From: JANRKH01 sp033761815
GTDB taxonomy: Bacteria; Pseudomonadota; Alphaproteobacteria; Rickettsiales; Rickettsiaceae
Direction: 5' to 3'
Length of the DNA stretch: 64,000 nucleotides
Assembly (NCBI GenBank): GCA_033761815.1
Contig: JANRMF010000070.1
Span: 1 to 64,000, forward strand
Under the pieces are notes generated by a model. The model ran no database searches, had not been told where the DNA came from, and saw only the letters and a list, made by a program, of their open reading frames with translations. This document shows, one piece after another, positions 52,555 to 61,271 of this stretch; within the stretch, counting starts at the first letter, position 1, and every line of letters begins with the position of its first letter. The position numbers and the translations under genes were made by a program.

Positions 52555-54582
52555 TTATAATATAATATCCTGCTTTGCAGCAATTTTGGTAAAAAGAGTC
52601 ATTAGAATATTATATTTTTCCATGTCATCTTCTTTATTTGCTATGTTTGATGCTATTTCTATTATATCCGCGTCTTCTGCTATATCAAGGAATCTGAAAT
52701 TTTGATCTCCGCTTTGTTTTTCTCCAAAAAATTCACCTTCACCTCTTAGCGCTAGATCTTTTTCTGCTATAAAGAAACCATCACTCGATTCTTTCATGAT
52801 TTTGAGACGCTCTTTTGCTATTTCAGAAAGTCTTTCGCCTCTCAAAAGAATACAGCTAGATTGTATTTCGCCTCTACCCACCCTTCCTCTTAGTTGATGA
52901 AGCTGAGCAAGGCCAAACTTTTCTGCATTTTCGATGATAATTAGGGTTGCATCTGGCACATCAACGCCGACTTCAACAACGGTGGTAGAAACAAGCAAGG
53001 GGGAAATTCCGCCTCTAAACTGGGCTATAATTTCGTTTTTTTTCTCCGGATTTATCCCGCCGTGAAGCTGGGATACCTTGTCGCCAAAAATGGATCTTAA
53101 AAATTCAGATCTATTGATCAAATCAGAATTTTCGGATGAGCTATTCTCCTTGCTCTCAATCAAAGGACATACCCAATACACTTTCTCGCCCTTTGCTAGC
53201 CTTGTTGATATAGCTTTAATTATATCATCCATTTTTGCAAAAGTTGAGACAAAGGTTTGAATAATTTTCCTATTACTCGGGATTTGGGTGATTCTGGACA
53301 TAGCAAGATCGCCAAATTGGGTCATTGAAAGGGTTCTTGGAATGGGGGTTGCGCTCATGATCAAAACATCGGGGACATTTCCTTTGTTTATTATCTCCAT
53401 CCTCTGCTGAACTCCAAATTTATGCTGCTCATCAATAACAACAAAAGCTAGGTCATTAAATTTTATATCTGCAGTAAAGATTGCGTGAGTACCTATGATA
53501 TAGCGGGCCCTCCCGCTTGAAATAGATTCCAAAAGCTTATCTCGATTTTTTGAATTTGGCCTTGAAGTTATTAGTGCAATTTCGTATCCTTCCCCCTCTA
53601 GCATCTTAGATATGAAGTTAAAATGCTGAGTGGCAAGCACCTCAGTGGGAGCAAGGAGGGCAACCTGACCCCCTTCTCTTAAAACATTTATAGAAGAGAG
53701 AAGAGCAACTATTGTCTTACCCGCCCCAACATCACCCTGAACCATTCTCATCATCTGACCATAACTTGCCTGATCTTTCTGAATGGAGAGAATAACATCC
53801 CTTTGGCTCTCTGTAAGGCTATACCCAAACCTACTCATTACTCTTTTTTGCAAAGCGACGTCAGGCTGAAATATCCTATTTTTTTGCGCAAGTGATTTCC
53901 GGCGAAGGAGCTTAAAACCGATTTGGTTCGATAAAGCTTCGTCCAATTTTAGCCTAAAATTTGCCTTTTCGATTTTTTCAGAATCAGTAGCAAAGTGAGT
54001 CCAGCTTAGCGCTTCAAAAAAAGAAGGTAGCCCATTTTGGGTTATTATTTCACGAGGAAGCCATTCTGGCAGAGATTTTGCTATAGTTATATACTTTGAT
54101 ATATACTGCCTTATTTGGTTATTTGTAAGGCCGTATGTCAGGCCATATCTTGGCTCAAATTTGGTTATGAAAGAGAGGTCAAAAATAATTTCCGGATGAA
54201 GTATCTGGGGCAAATGGTCATAAAATTCCACCTTACCTGAGCAGCTAATATATTTTCCTACTTGCAAAACTTGTTTCATAAACTGATGTATTTTGAAAAA
54301 TACTAATGTAATTGAACCGGTTTCATTAGAGCAGGCAACCTTGGTAATTCCTGATTTTTTTTTAGGAAGCGATATTTCTATGATTTTGACTTTGATGACA
54401 ACTTCCTCTTGATTTGTCAGTTTGGATAAATTGGGATTTATGGCGCGCTGTATGTAGTATGTTGGTTTATATAAGAGAAGATCTGAGATAGTTTTGATTC
54501 CAATGCGTGCAAGAGCAAGCTTTGCCTGAGCTTTCAACCCAAGAGCAACTGATGCATCCTGGGATAATTTTTCTATAACCAT
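52555..54582 (-). CDS. recG: ATP-dependent DNA helicase RecG
   Basis: The 675-residue protein has an N-terminal wedge OB domain (about 55-140). Superfamily 2 helicase motifs follow: QGDVGAGKTIVAL, VIDEQHKFGVQQ, LIMSATPIPRTLSM, STTVVEVGVDVPDATLIII and QLHQLRGRVGRG. It remodels stalled replication forks and Holliday junctions. The TRG-like C-terminus is present. holC follows downstream. Confidence 0.97.
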   Translation of the reverse strand: MVIEKLSQDASVALGLKAQAKLALARIGIKTISDLLLYKPTYYIQRAINPNLSKLTNQEEVVIKVKIIEISLPKKKSGITKVACSNETGSITLVFFKIHQFMKQVLQVGKYISCSGKVEFYDHLPQILHPEIIFDLSFITKFEPRYGLTYGLTNNQIRQYISKYITIAKSLPEWLPREIITQNGLPSFFEALSWTHFATDSEKIEKANFRLKLDEALSNQIGFKLLRRKSLAQKNRIFQPDVALQKRVMSRFGYSLTESQRDVILSIQKDQASYGQMMRMVQGDVGAGKTIVALLSSINVLREGGQVALLAPTEVLATQHFNFISKMLEGEGYEIALITSRPNSKNRDKLLESISSGRARYIIGTHAIFTADIKFNDLAFVVIDEQHKFGVQQRMEIINKGNVPDVLIMSATPIPRTLSMTQFGDLAMSRITQIPSNRKIIQTFVSTFAKMDDIIKAISTRLAKGEKVYWVCPLIESKENSSSENSDLINRSEFLRSIFGDKVSQLHGGINPEKKNEIIAQFRGGISPLLVSTTVVEVGVDVPDATLIIIENAEKFGLAQLHQLRGRVGRGEIQSSCILLRGERLSEIAKERLKIMKESSDGFFIAEKDLALRGEGEFFGEKQSGDQNFRFLDIAEDADIIEIASNIANKEDDMEKYNILMTLFTKIAAKQDIIL

Positions 54583-54811
54583 AGATCTTGTGCTACCGAA
54601 CTAATATTATATAAAATATATATTATTTTTTGGAATAATAAAACATTTATATAATGAGGATTACGCTGACCTTCTTTATCATTTTTTGTTATTGCCTCGG
54701 AGGCGCGAATTCGCACCTTCATCACGAGCAAAGCGAGGTGATTCACAAGGTTTTTTATTTACTCTATGGAAAATTTCTTTTTTAGTAAGCATACAGGCTC
54801 AAAATAATAAC

Positions 54812-55395
54812 ATGACGCCTTCTGAGGCTACAGAAAGGATGCGTAAATTAATAGTTGAAAATTTGTTTTTAAATCAGGATTGTGAAAATGAATTCATACA
54901 ACTAATACCAGATCCCAAATTAAATTGAACAAATGCAATTTAAAGGCGAGCCTGCGTAAGCCTATAGATAATAGGTGCGGGAGAGGTGAGTCCTAAAAAA
55001 TTGCTTTTGTTCAGTTAATTTCGGAACCTGGTATAATTGGATATGGAGCTGAGGTTAATAAGGCAGATAATGATGGCTATACTCCTTTGCACCTGGCATG
55101 CCTTGAAGGAAAACCTGATATTACTAAATTGCTCACTGAACATGAAGCTCTCGCAGATTTATCATTACTAAAATATATCGTTGTGGAAGGGGATAAAGGT
55201 CTGGTAGAGGCCATAAATAATCGATTAAGTAGCGATCATTCATTCGGACAAGATCCAGTTACCCTTCACATAAAAGACAATAGAGGAATAGAAAATATAC
55301 GTTTTGCTAAAGATTTCGTACGGGTTTTTAACTTGGAAGATCTTGCTGGGCAACATGTCGAAATAAGTTTTGATAATTTCTATATATTAAAATAG
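54812..55395 (+). pseudogene. Ankyrin-repeat gene interrupted by a MITE
   Basis: From ATG 54812 the frame reads MTPSEATERMRKLIVEN and on to EFIQLI, then enters a 130-bp MITE and stops at 54928. After the MITE, in another frame, GYGAEVNKADNDGYTPLHLA and GKPDITKLL continue an ankyrin repeat and the frame runs to 55395. Removing 54908-55035 joins codons as EFIQLIIGYGAEV, a normal repeat. The original protein would have had about 152 residues. It is non-functional as it stands unless the parts are used separately. Confidence 0.75.
54905..55034. repeat. MITE-like element, family 1, copy B
   Basis: A 130-bp element almost identical to 15776-15904 but inverted, with ends ATACCAGATCCC and CGGAACCTGGTAT. 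It splits the ankyrin gene. Confidence 0.8.
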
Positions 55396-55485
55396 CAATT
55401 TTGTGAACACTTGTTTTGGGGTAATGCAAACTAAGGCCTTCAGCGTTATGGCTTTAAAAGCCTTGGCTTGGACCCAGGTTTGCTT

Positions 55486-56646
55486 TTATTTACCCCAGAG
55501 ATTTTTCATTTTTTGAAAAAAGGTAGTTTCGGATGGCTTAGGGGTTTCGCTGTCAAATTCTTCAAGAAGCTTTTTTTGTGTTTTTGTGAGATTCTTTGGA
55601 ACCTCAACGTAAATATGGACGATCATATCTCCTCTTGAAGATGAGCGAACTTTGCTCATACCTTTATTTTTTAGCTTTAATTTATCGCCGTTTTGAGTTC
55701 CTTCTGGAATTGTAAGACTCACACCTGTTTTTTCGATAGTTGGGATTTCGATCTCCCCGCCCATCGCAGCGGTTTTAAAGCTTATAGGGATCATGCAGTG
55801 AATATCAGTACCCTCTATTTTAAATAAATCATGAGGTTTTATATTAACAAAAACATACAAATCTCCAGCCGGCCCGCCCCGGAGGCCAGCTTCTCCTTCT
55901 CCTGTAAATTTGATTCTATTTCCATCTTCAATGCCTGCTGGTATTGATGCGCTGATTGTTTTTTGTTTGTGAACCCTTCCATTGCCTGAGCATGATCTAC
56001 ATGGGTCTTTAATAACCTGTCCCGCGCCGCCGCACACCCCGCATTGCTGCTCTATAGCAAAAAAACCTTGCTGCATTCTAATCATACCTTGCCCATGACA
56101 AGAAGGGCAGGTAGTAGATTCTGAAGAATTTGTACCCCTTCCGCTGCAACTTGTGCATTTCTCATGAGTTGCAAAGCTAATAGATTTTTCAACGCCATTA
56201 AAAGCCTCTTCTAATGTTATTGATAAATTATATCTTAAATCAGACCCTCTTTCTTGCATAGATCTTTTGGCACCTCTTCTGCCCCCATGCATTGCATCTC
56301 CGAAGAAATCTCCAAAAATATCAGAAAAATCCCCAGAAAAACCCTGAGAAGAAAACCCGCCAAACCCCTGGGAAAAGCCTGCACCTCCGTGACCATGAGC
56401 CCCTCCGCCTCCGCCACCTCTTGTAAAAGCATCGTGGCCAAACCTATCATAAGCTGCTCTTTTTTGATCATCCTTCAGCACTTCGTAAGCTTCTGAAATT
56501 TCCTTAAACTTCCCTTCAGCTTCTTTATTGTCTTTATTTTGATCTGGGTGATACTTCATTGCGAGCTTTCGATAGGATTTTTTTATCTCATCTAAACTTG
56601 CAGATTTTTCAACCCCGAGTACTGAATAATAATCTTGTTTTGACAT
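55486..56646 (-). CDS. dnaJ: Chaperone protein DnaJ
   Basis: The 386-residue co-chaperone has a J domain with HPDQNK (HPD triad, residues about 33-35), a long Gly/Phe-rich segment (about 75-125), and a zinc domain with four CxxCxGxG repeats (CTSCSGRG, CPSCHGQG, CGVCGGAG, CRSCSGNG). The C-terminal substrate-binding domain follows. It stimulates DnaK. dnaK lies upstream on the same strand, separated by a hairpin. Confidence 0.98.
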   Translation of the reverse strand: MSKQDYYSVLGVEKSASLDEIKKSYRKLAMKYHPDQNKDNKEAEGKFKEISEAYEVLKDDQKRAAYDRFGHDAFTRGGGGGGAHGHGGAGFSQGFGGFSSQGFSGDFSDIFGDFFGDAMHGGRRGAKRSMQERGSDLRYNLSITLEEAFNGVEKSISFATHEKCTSCSGRGTNSSESTTCPSCHGQGMIRMQQGFFAIEQQCGVCGGAGQVIKDPCRSCSGNGRVHKQKTISASIPAGIEDGNRIKFTGEGEAGLRGGPAGDLYVFVNIKPHDLFKIEGTDIHCMIPISFKTAAMGGEIEIPTIEKTGVSLTIPEGTQNGDKLKLKNKGMSKVRSSSRGDMIVHIYVEVPKNLTKTQKKLLEEFDSETPKPSETTFFQKMKNLWGK

Positions 56647-56741
56647 AATTAATTGAATATTTATTTATCTGACTTTTTGCTAATTTTATGAGGGTACGAA
56701 AATTCTTTTTCGCTCTCCATATAGGCATAAAAATAGAGTAA

Positions 56742-56779
56742 GTTTATAGACCATATAGTGAACTATATAGTCTATAAAC
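56742..56779 (-). terminator. Long hairpin between dnaK and dnaJ
   Basis: Arms 56742-56758 and 56763-56779 (17 bases, one mismatch) pair around a four-base loop TGAA. It follows the dnaK stop by about 15 bases and could end dnaK transcription or stabilise its mRNA, partly uncoupling dnaJ. Confidence 0.6.
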
Positions 56780-56794
56780 CATACTCATATTAAC

Positions 56795-58687
56795 TTAAGA
56801 GACATCCTTAAACTTTGCATCCTTGGCATCGTTATTTGCCTCATAAGTTCCTGCATTGTCTCCTCCACCTGAGGAGTCAGAGCCTGATGAAGCTTGATAA
56901 ATAGCCTGACCAACTTTCATAGAAACTTCAGATAAAGCATCTATTTTCTTGTTTATTAGGTCAACATCGTTAGATTCGATTGCTTTTTTCAGATCGCTAA
57001 TTGCTGCGTCAATCTCAAGCTTAAGCTGTTGATCGATTTTATCCTCATGTTCCTTTAAGCTTTTTTCTGTTGAGTAAATAAGGCTATCTGCTCTATTTTT
57101 TGCTTCAATAGATTCCTTCCTTTTTTTATCCTCACTTGCATTTGCTTCTGCATCTTTCACCATCTTCTGGATTTCTTCATCAGATAATCCGCCTGAAGCT
57201 TGTATTGTAACTTTTTGCTCTTTTCCGGTAGCTTTATCTTTTGCAGAAACACTTACAATACCGTTTGCATCTATATCAAATGTAACTTCGATTTGAGGCA
57301 TTCCTCTTTGTGAAGGTGGAATACCCTCTAGATTAAATTGGCCAAGCAATTTATTATCGGTGGCAAATTGCCTTTCACCTTGGAAAACTCTGATTGTCAC
57401 AGCGGTTTGATTATCATCTGCCGTAGAGAAAACCTGACTCTTCTTTGTAGGGATGGTAGTATTTCTATCGATTAACTTAGTAAACACACCGCCTAATGTC
57501 TCAATTCCAAGAGAAAGTGGGGTTACGTCAAGTAACAATACATCTTTTACGTCTCCTTGTAGAACACCGCCCTGAATAGCAGCACCCGCTGCAACAACTT
57601 CATCTGGGTTTACGCTTCTATTTGGCTCTCTTCCAAAAAATTCTTTTACTTTTTCGATAACTTTAGGCATACGAGTCATTCCGCCAACAAGAACTACTTC
57701 TTGAATATCAGAAGGTTTAAGGCCAGCATCTTTTAGCGCCATTTTACATGGATCTATTGTTTTTGCGATAAGATTATCTACAAGCTCCTCTAGTTTTGCT
57801 CTAGTGAGGGAGATATTGAGGTGCTTAGGGCCAGAGCTATCTGCTGTAATGTATGGCAGATTAATGTCTGTTTGCATAGCTGATGATAATTCCTTTTTGG
57901 CCTTCTCGGCTGCTTCTTTTAATCTTTGAAGTGCAAGTGGATCATTTCTTAAATCAATACCTGATTGTTTTTTAAACTCATCTATTAAATAATCCAAGAT
58001 TTTAATGTCAAAATCTTCACCGCCGAGGAAAGTGTCGCCGTTTGTAGATTTTACCTCGAATACACCATCTCCTATTTCTAGGATTGATATATCAAATGTT
58101 CCTCCGCCAAGGTCATAAACTGCGATAGTTTTATTTCCAGATTTATCAAAACCATATGCAAGAGCAGCAGCTGTTGGTTCATTTATAATACGAAGAACCT
58201 CAAGACCCGCAATTTTCCCGGCATCTTTTGTAGCCTGTCTTTGAGCATCGTCAAAATGAGCAGGAACTGTAATAACCGCCTGAGTAACTGGGTGGCCAAG
58301 AAAGCTTTCCGCTGTATCCTTCATTTTTTGCAAAACAAATGCAGCCACCTGGCTTGGTGAATATTTTTGTCCATTAGCTTCAATCCACGCATCACCACCA
58401 ACATCGATAATTTTATATGGCACTAAATCTTGATCTTGTTTGACAGCTGGGTCAGTAAACCTTCTACCGATAAGTCTTTTATGACCATAAATAGTATTTT
58501 TTGGGTTTGTGACAGCCTGTCTTTTTGCTGGCTCGCCCACCAATACTTCATTATTATTTGTAAATGCAACCATAGAAGGTGTAATTCTAAGACCTTCAAG
58601 ATTTGCTATGATTTTTGGCTCTTTTCCCTCCATTAATGCAACGCAAGAATTTGTGGTTCCTAAATCGATTCCAATAACTTTTCCCAT
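56795..58687 (-). CDS. dnaK: Chaperone protein DnaK
   Basis: The 630-residue Hsp70 has GIDLGTTNSCVALMEG, IINEPTAAALAYGFDK, the DLGGGTFDISILE phosphate loop and VGGMTRMPKV in the ATPase domain. The peptide-binding domain begins near residue 385 (LLLDVTPLSLGIETLGGV) and the lid has a flexible SSGSDSSGGG tail. It folds and protects proteins. dnaJ follows. Confidence 0.98.
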   Translation of the reverse strand: MGKVIGIDLGTTNSCVALMEGKEPKIIANLEGLRITPSMVAFTNNNEVLVGEPAKRQAVTNPKNTIYGHKRLIGRRFTDPAVKQDQDLVPYKIIDVGGDAWIEANGQKYSPSQVAAFVLQKMKDTAESFLGHPVTQAVITVPAHFDDAQRQATKDAGKIAGLEVLRIINEPTAAALAYGFDKSGNKTIAVYDLGGGTFDISILEIGDGVFEVKSTNGDTFLGGEDFDIKILDYLIDEFKKQSGIDLRNDPLALQRLKEAAEKAKKELSSAMQTDINLPYITADSSGPKHLNISLTRAKLEELVDNLIAKTIDPCKMALKDAGLKPSDIQEVVLVGGMTRMPKVIEKVKEFFGREPNRSVNPDEVVAAGAAIQGGVLQGDVKDVLLLDVTPLSLGIETLGGVFTKLIDRNTTIPTKKSQVFSTADDNQTAVTIRVFQGERQFATDNKLLGQFNLEGIPPSQRGMPQIEVTFDIDANGIVSVSAKDKATGKEQKVTIQASGGLSDEEIQKMVKDAEANASEDKKRKESIEAKNRADSLIYSTEKSLKEHEDKIDQQLKLEIDAAISDLKKAIESNDVDLINKKIDALSEVSMKVGQAIYQASSGSDSSGGGDNAGTYEANNDAKDAKFKDVS

Positions 58688-58723
58688 AATTATTTCCTTT
58701 TTTTAAACTTAACTATAGACTAC

Positions 58724-58752
58724 ATATAGGTATAGTTATTTCAAATTACAAG
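58724..58752 (-). promoter_or_regulatory. Putative dnaK promoter, possibly heat-shock type
   Basis: On the minus strand CTTGTAA (58752-58746) is followed after 14 bases by ACCTATAT (58731-58724). This approximates the sigma32 pattern CTTGAAA-N13-CCCCATNT. A sigma70 reading (TTGTAA-N17-TATATG) also fits. It lies about 40 bases before the dnaK ATG. Confidence 0.4.
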
Positions 58753-58759
58753 ATCCTAG

Positions 58760-59020
58760 CAAAAAAAATTTTATAAAAATATCATTTTTGCGCCAAAAAT
58801 CACATTTTGCGAAAGTGATAAATGAGTCTGCGGGGAGGGCGTAGGACTAATTAGGAATGAGAAAGCGAGGAAAATATGGTCAATCTGTCATCCTCGTGAA
58901 AAGAGGTGTCCAGTTTTTTTTATTAATTCCCGCCCTAATGGAAGTGAAATAAAAAAGGAAGATTCGGGATTGAAATAGAGAGAGTGGGTTTGGAGAAGGG
59001 TGAATAAAATATAATAGAAG
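58760..59020. other. Gene-free interval upstream of dnaK
   Basis: About 260 bases without a supported gene. The overlapping short frames seen on the minus strand run through tRNA-Ala and are not credible. No repeat of the MITE families was recognised here. Confidence 0.4.
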
Positions 59021-59024
59021 GAAA

Positions 59025-59099
59025 TGGTGGAGACGAAGGGAATTGAACCCCCGACCCTCTGCGTGCAAAGCAGATGCTCTACCCCTGAGCTACGTCCCC
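59025..59099 (-). tRNA. tRNA-Ala (TGC)
   Basis: Minus strand: acceptor GGGGACG (from 59099) pairs with CGTCTCC, followed by A73 and encoded CCA (59027-59025). The anticodon arm is TCTGC-TTTGCAC-GCAGA with TGC, and the T arm is GGGGG-TTCAATT-CCCTT (last pairs weak). Standard alanine tRNA. Confidence 0.96.
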
Positions 59100-59139
59100 A
59101 TTTAGGTTGTGAATTTTTATATAAAATTTTCTGCACCTT

Positions 59140-59265
59140 ATACCAATTCCAATTTTTAAATGATCCAAACAAATCTCGTGGGACTCGCTCATTCTCACGT
59201 ATTTATATAAGTTCCGAAGGCTTTTCCTAAAATTTATTTGTCCAATTTAATCTTGGAAATGGTAT
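59140..59265. repeat. MITE-like element, family 2, copy B
   Basis: Ends ATACCAATTCCAA and TTGGAAATGGTAT form an inverted repeat. The sequence closely follows 51886-52014. It lies 40 bases from tRNA-Ala on its 5' side, in a gene-free interval. Confidence 0.78.
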
Positions 59266-59403
59266 TATATATAACTAGAAACAAAACTAAGATTTAAGCG
59301 TTACATAACTCTTTATATACATACTTGGTTCACATGAAAATGTAATATCATCTACTTTACCCAAAGTCAAGCCGATATTTTGTTTTTTGTCAAAAAATAT
59401 GAA

Positions 59404-60192
59404 TTAAGGCTTCAGTTTCCACCCAGAATCTATGATTTTTACAGTCATTATACCGAAAATGATTGCTAGGAGCGTTAAATATGAAATACCAAAAAAAATA
59501 TTCCCATCAGACTCGCCAATAATAGAGTACCGAAAACCATCTATTATATAAAAGAATGGATTGTATAAGTTAATGGTTTGCACCCATTTTGGAAGTGAGT
59601 GGATTGAATAAAATGTTCCAGAGAGAAACGATAAAGGGGTAATTATGTAGCTTGTTATGGCTGAGTTTTGGTCAAAATTATCCGTGATTAGAGCGGACAA
59701 AGTCCCAAGAATAGACATAAAAATTGTAGCAAGCAGAGCATAGGAAAATAGCAAATATATATCATGAATTCTAAACTCTATGAAAACCGAGAGAACTAAT
59801 GATAGGATAGCGCCAACGAGAAACCCCCTTGCGATGCTACCCGCAGTGTAGGCGCACACAAGCTCAAGGCCTTCAAATGGTGTCATTAATATGTCATTCA
59901 CGTAACCCAATACCCGGGCCATGATAAGGGAAGAAGAGGAGTTAGCGAAGCTATTTTGCATAATAGTCATTATTATTAGACCATATCCAATAAAATCTAT
60001 AAAGGGGACATTGTGAATTTTTTTATCACCATCTCCAAGAGCGAGTGCGAAGATAGATAAAAAAATCAGCGCTGTTATAATTGGGGCTATAATAGTTTGA
60101 TTATAGACCTTCATAAATCTTTTTATCTCGCGCAAAATCAAAATATAAGTTCCGTAGTAATTAAACTGGTTTATTTTCTGTATTTTTTTCAT
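59404..60192 (-). CDS. ABC-2 type transporter permease
   Basis: The 262-residue membrane protein has about six helices and the ABC-2 permease pattern. It shows SSSSLIMARVLGYVNDILMTP near the middle and FLSGTFYSIHSLPKWVQTINLYNPFFYIIDGFRYS in the family signature region. Exporters of this kind (YadH-like) carry polysaccharides, lipids or drugs. The ATPase partner is not in this window. Substrate unknown. Confidence 0.85.
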   Translation of the reverse strand: MKKIQKINQFNYYGTYILILREIKRFMKVYNQTIIAPIITALIFLSIFALALGDGDKKIHNVPFIDFIGYGLIIMTIMQNSFANSSSSLIMARVLGYVNDILMTPFEGLELVCAYTAGSIARGFLVGAILSLVLSVFIEFRIHDIYLLFSYALLATIFMSILGTLSALITDNFDQNSAITSYIITPLSFLSGTFYSIHSLPKWVQTINLYNPFFYIIDGFRYSIIGESDGNIFFGISYLTLLAIIFGIMTVKIIDSGWKLKP

Positions 60193-60292
60193 AATCGCAT
60201 TTGTTTTATAGTTATATAATTCACAGTCTCGGATTTGTTCGATGATTTAAGTCTCAAGGTAATATCTTATCCCAAGAAAGCTCTTGATAACA

Positions 60293-61015
60293 CTATAGTT
60301 CATCTAAAAATAACTGCAAGAAATTATCTAAATTTGGCTTACATGAGGCTTTTGCTTTAAGATTTACTTTGAAAAAAATTGACGCAATTTTCTGGCTGAA
60401 GCATAAAAAAACTACATCATTTAGGTAAGTATTTTTGCCATTTGTTTCTGCGCTGATGCTTAGATCTCTCAGTAAATTATTATAACATTCCAAAAAAGCA
60501 AGGCCAGAATTTTCAGAAAAAAAAGTGATGATGTTAATTTCTTTGTCTAGAATTAATCTTGCTGTAGTTGGTCCGAATTTTTTTCGGTAATTAGTGGCAT
60601 ATATCGTATATTCTGTAGGAGCGAATGGAATATTTTGAGTTATATTAGAGCCTCTTAGGTAAATAAGATCCGAAATCTTAGGATAGGAGGGGGCAGAGGT
60701 CACCAATTTTTCAGCTGATTCTGCACACAAAATCACCTCTATTCCTGCTTTTTTTAATATATAGCTGGAATGCTGGCCAACTACATAAGCTGATAGATTA
60801 TTGTGGGCAAAATTTTCAGCTACAATTTTAGCTGCAAATGGGCTTGTTATTATAATAGTTTCCCCATTAAGTTTGGTTTTGAGTGAGTTAATCAGATCTA
60901 AATCTTTGGAATATTCAATCATAGGTTCATGGTAAAACTTATATTTATTTTCCGGTAAAGCGTTGATAATTTTTTGATTTTGCGCCAGATCTCTGGTAAG
61001 CAAGACTTTTTTCAT
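60293..61015 (-). CDS. hemD: Uroporphyrinogen-III synthase
   Basis: The 240-residue protein has HemD features: a start KKVLLTRDLAQNQKI, IIITSPFAAKIV, AYVVGQHSSYILKKAGIEV and LIYLRGS. HemD closes the ring of the tetrapyrrole precursor in heme synthesis. Sequence conservation is generally low in this family and the second half (NIITFFSENSGLAFLE, then VVFLCFSQKIASIF) is consistent with it. The gene is followed by the ABC-2 permease gene. Confidence 0.82.
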   Translation of the reverse strand: MKKVLLTRDLAQNQKIINALPENKYKFYHEPMIEYSKDLDLINSLKTKLNGETIIITSPFAAKIVAENFAHNNLSAYVVGQHSSYILKKAGIEVILCAESAEKLVTSAPSYPKISDLIYLRGSNITQNIPFAPTEYTIYATNYRKKFGPTTARLILDKEINIITFFSENSGLAFLECYNNLLRDLSISAETNGKNTYLNDVVFLCFSQKIASIFFKVNLKAKASCKPNLDNFLQLFLDEL

Positions 61016-61271
61016 AAAAAACCTATAGTCTATGGAGTTTGGTTATAAAAATTTTGCAGCAAGTGAAAATAATATATATATTAAATATTTAATCAACCCG
61101 CCATCACTCGAAAAAAAATAAGCGCGATGAATATATTGACATTATTACAATATGAATTTATTCTATACTTGGCTAAAATTTAATGAGTTTATCTATCTAA
61201 ACTATGCAATAAAAATAAATAAATACATTATATTTAAATTTAATAACATAATACCACTTAAAAATTTATAA

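Noticed and set aside
58880..59172. Two overlapping minus-strand frames upstream of dnaK
   Set aside because: They overlap tRNA-Ala and the edge of a MITE and have no recognisable content.
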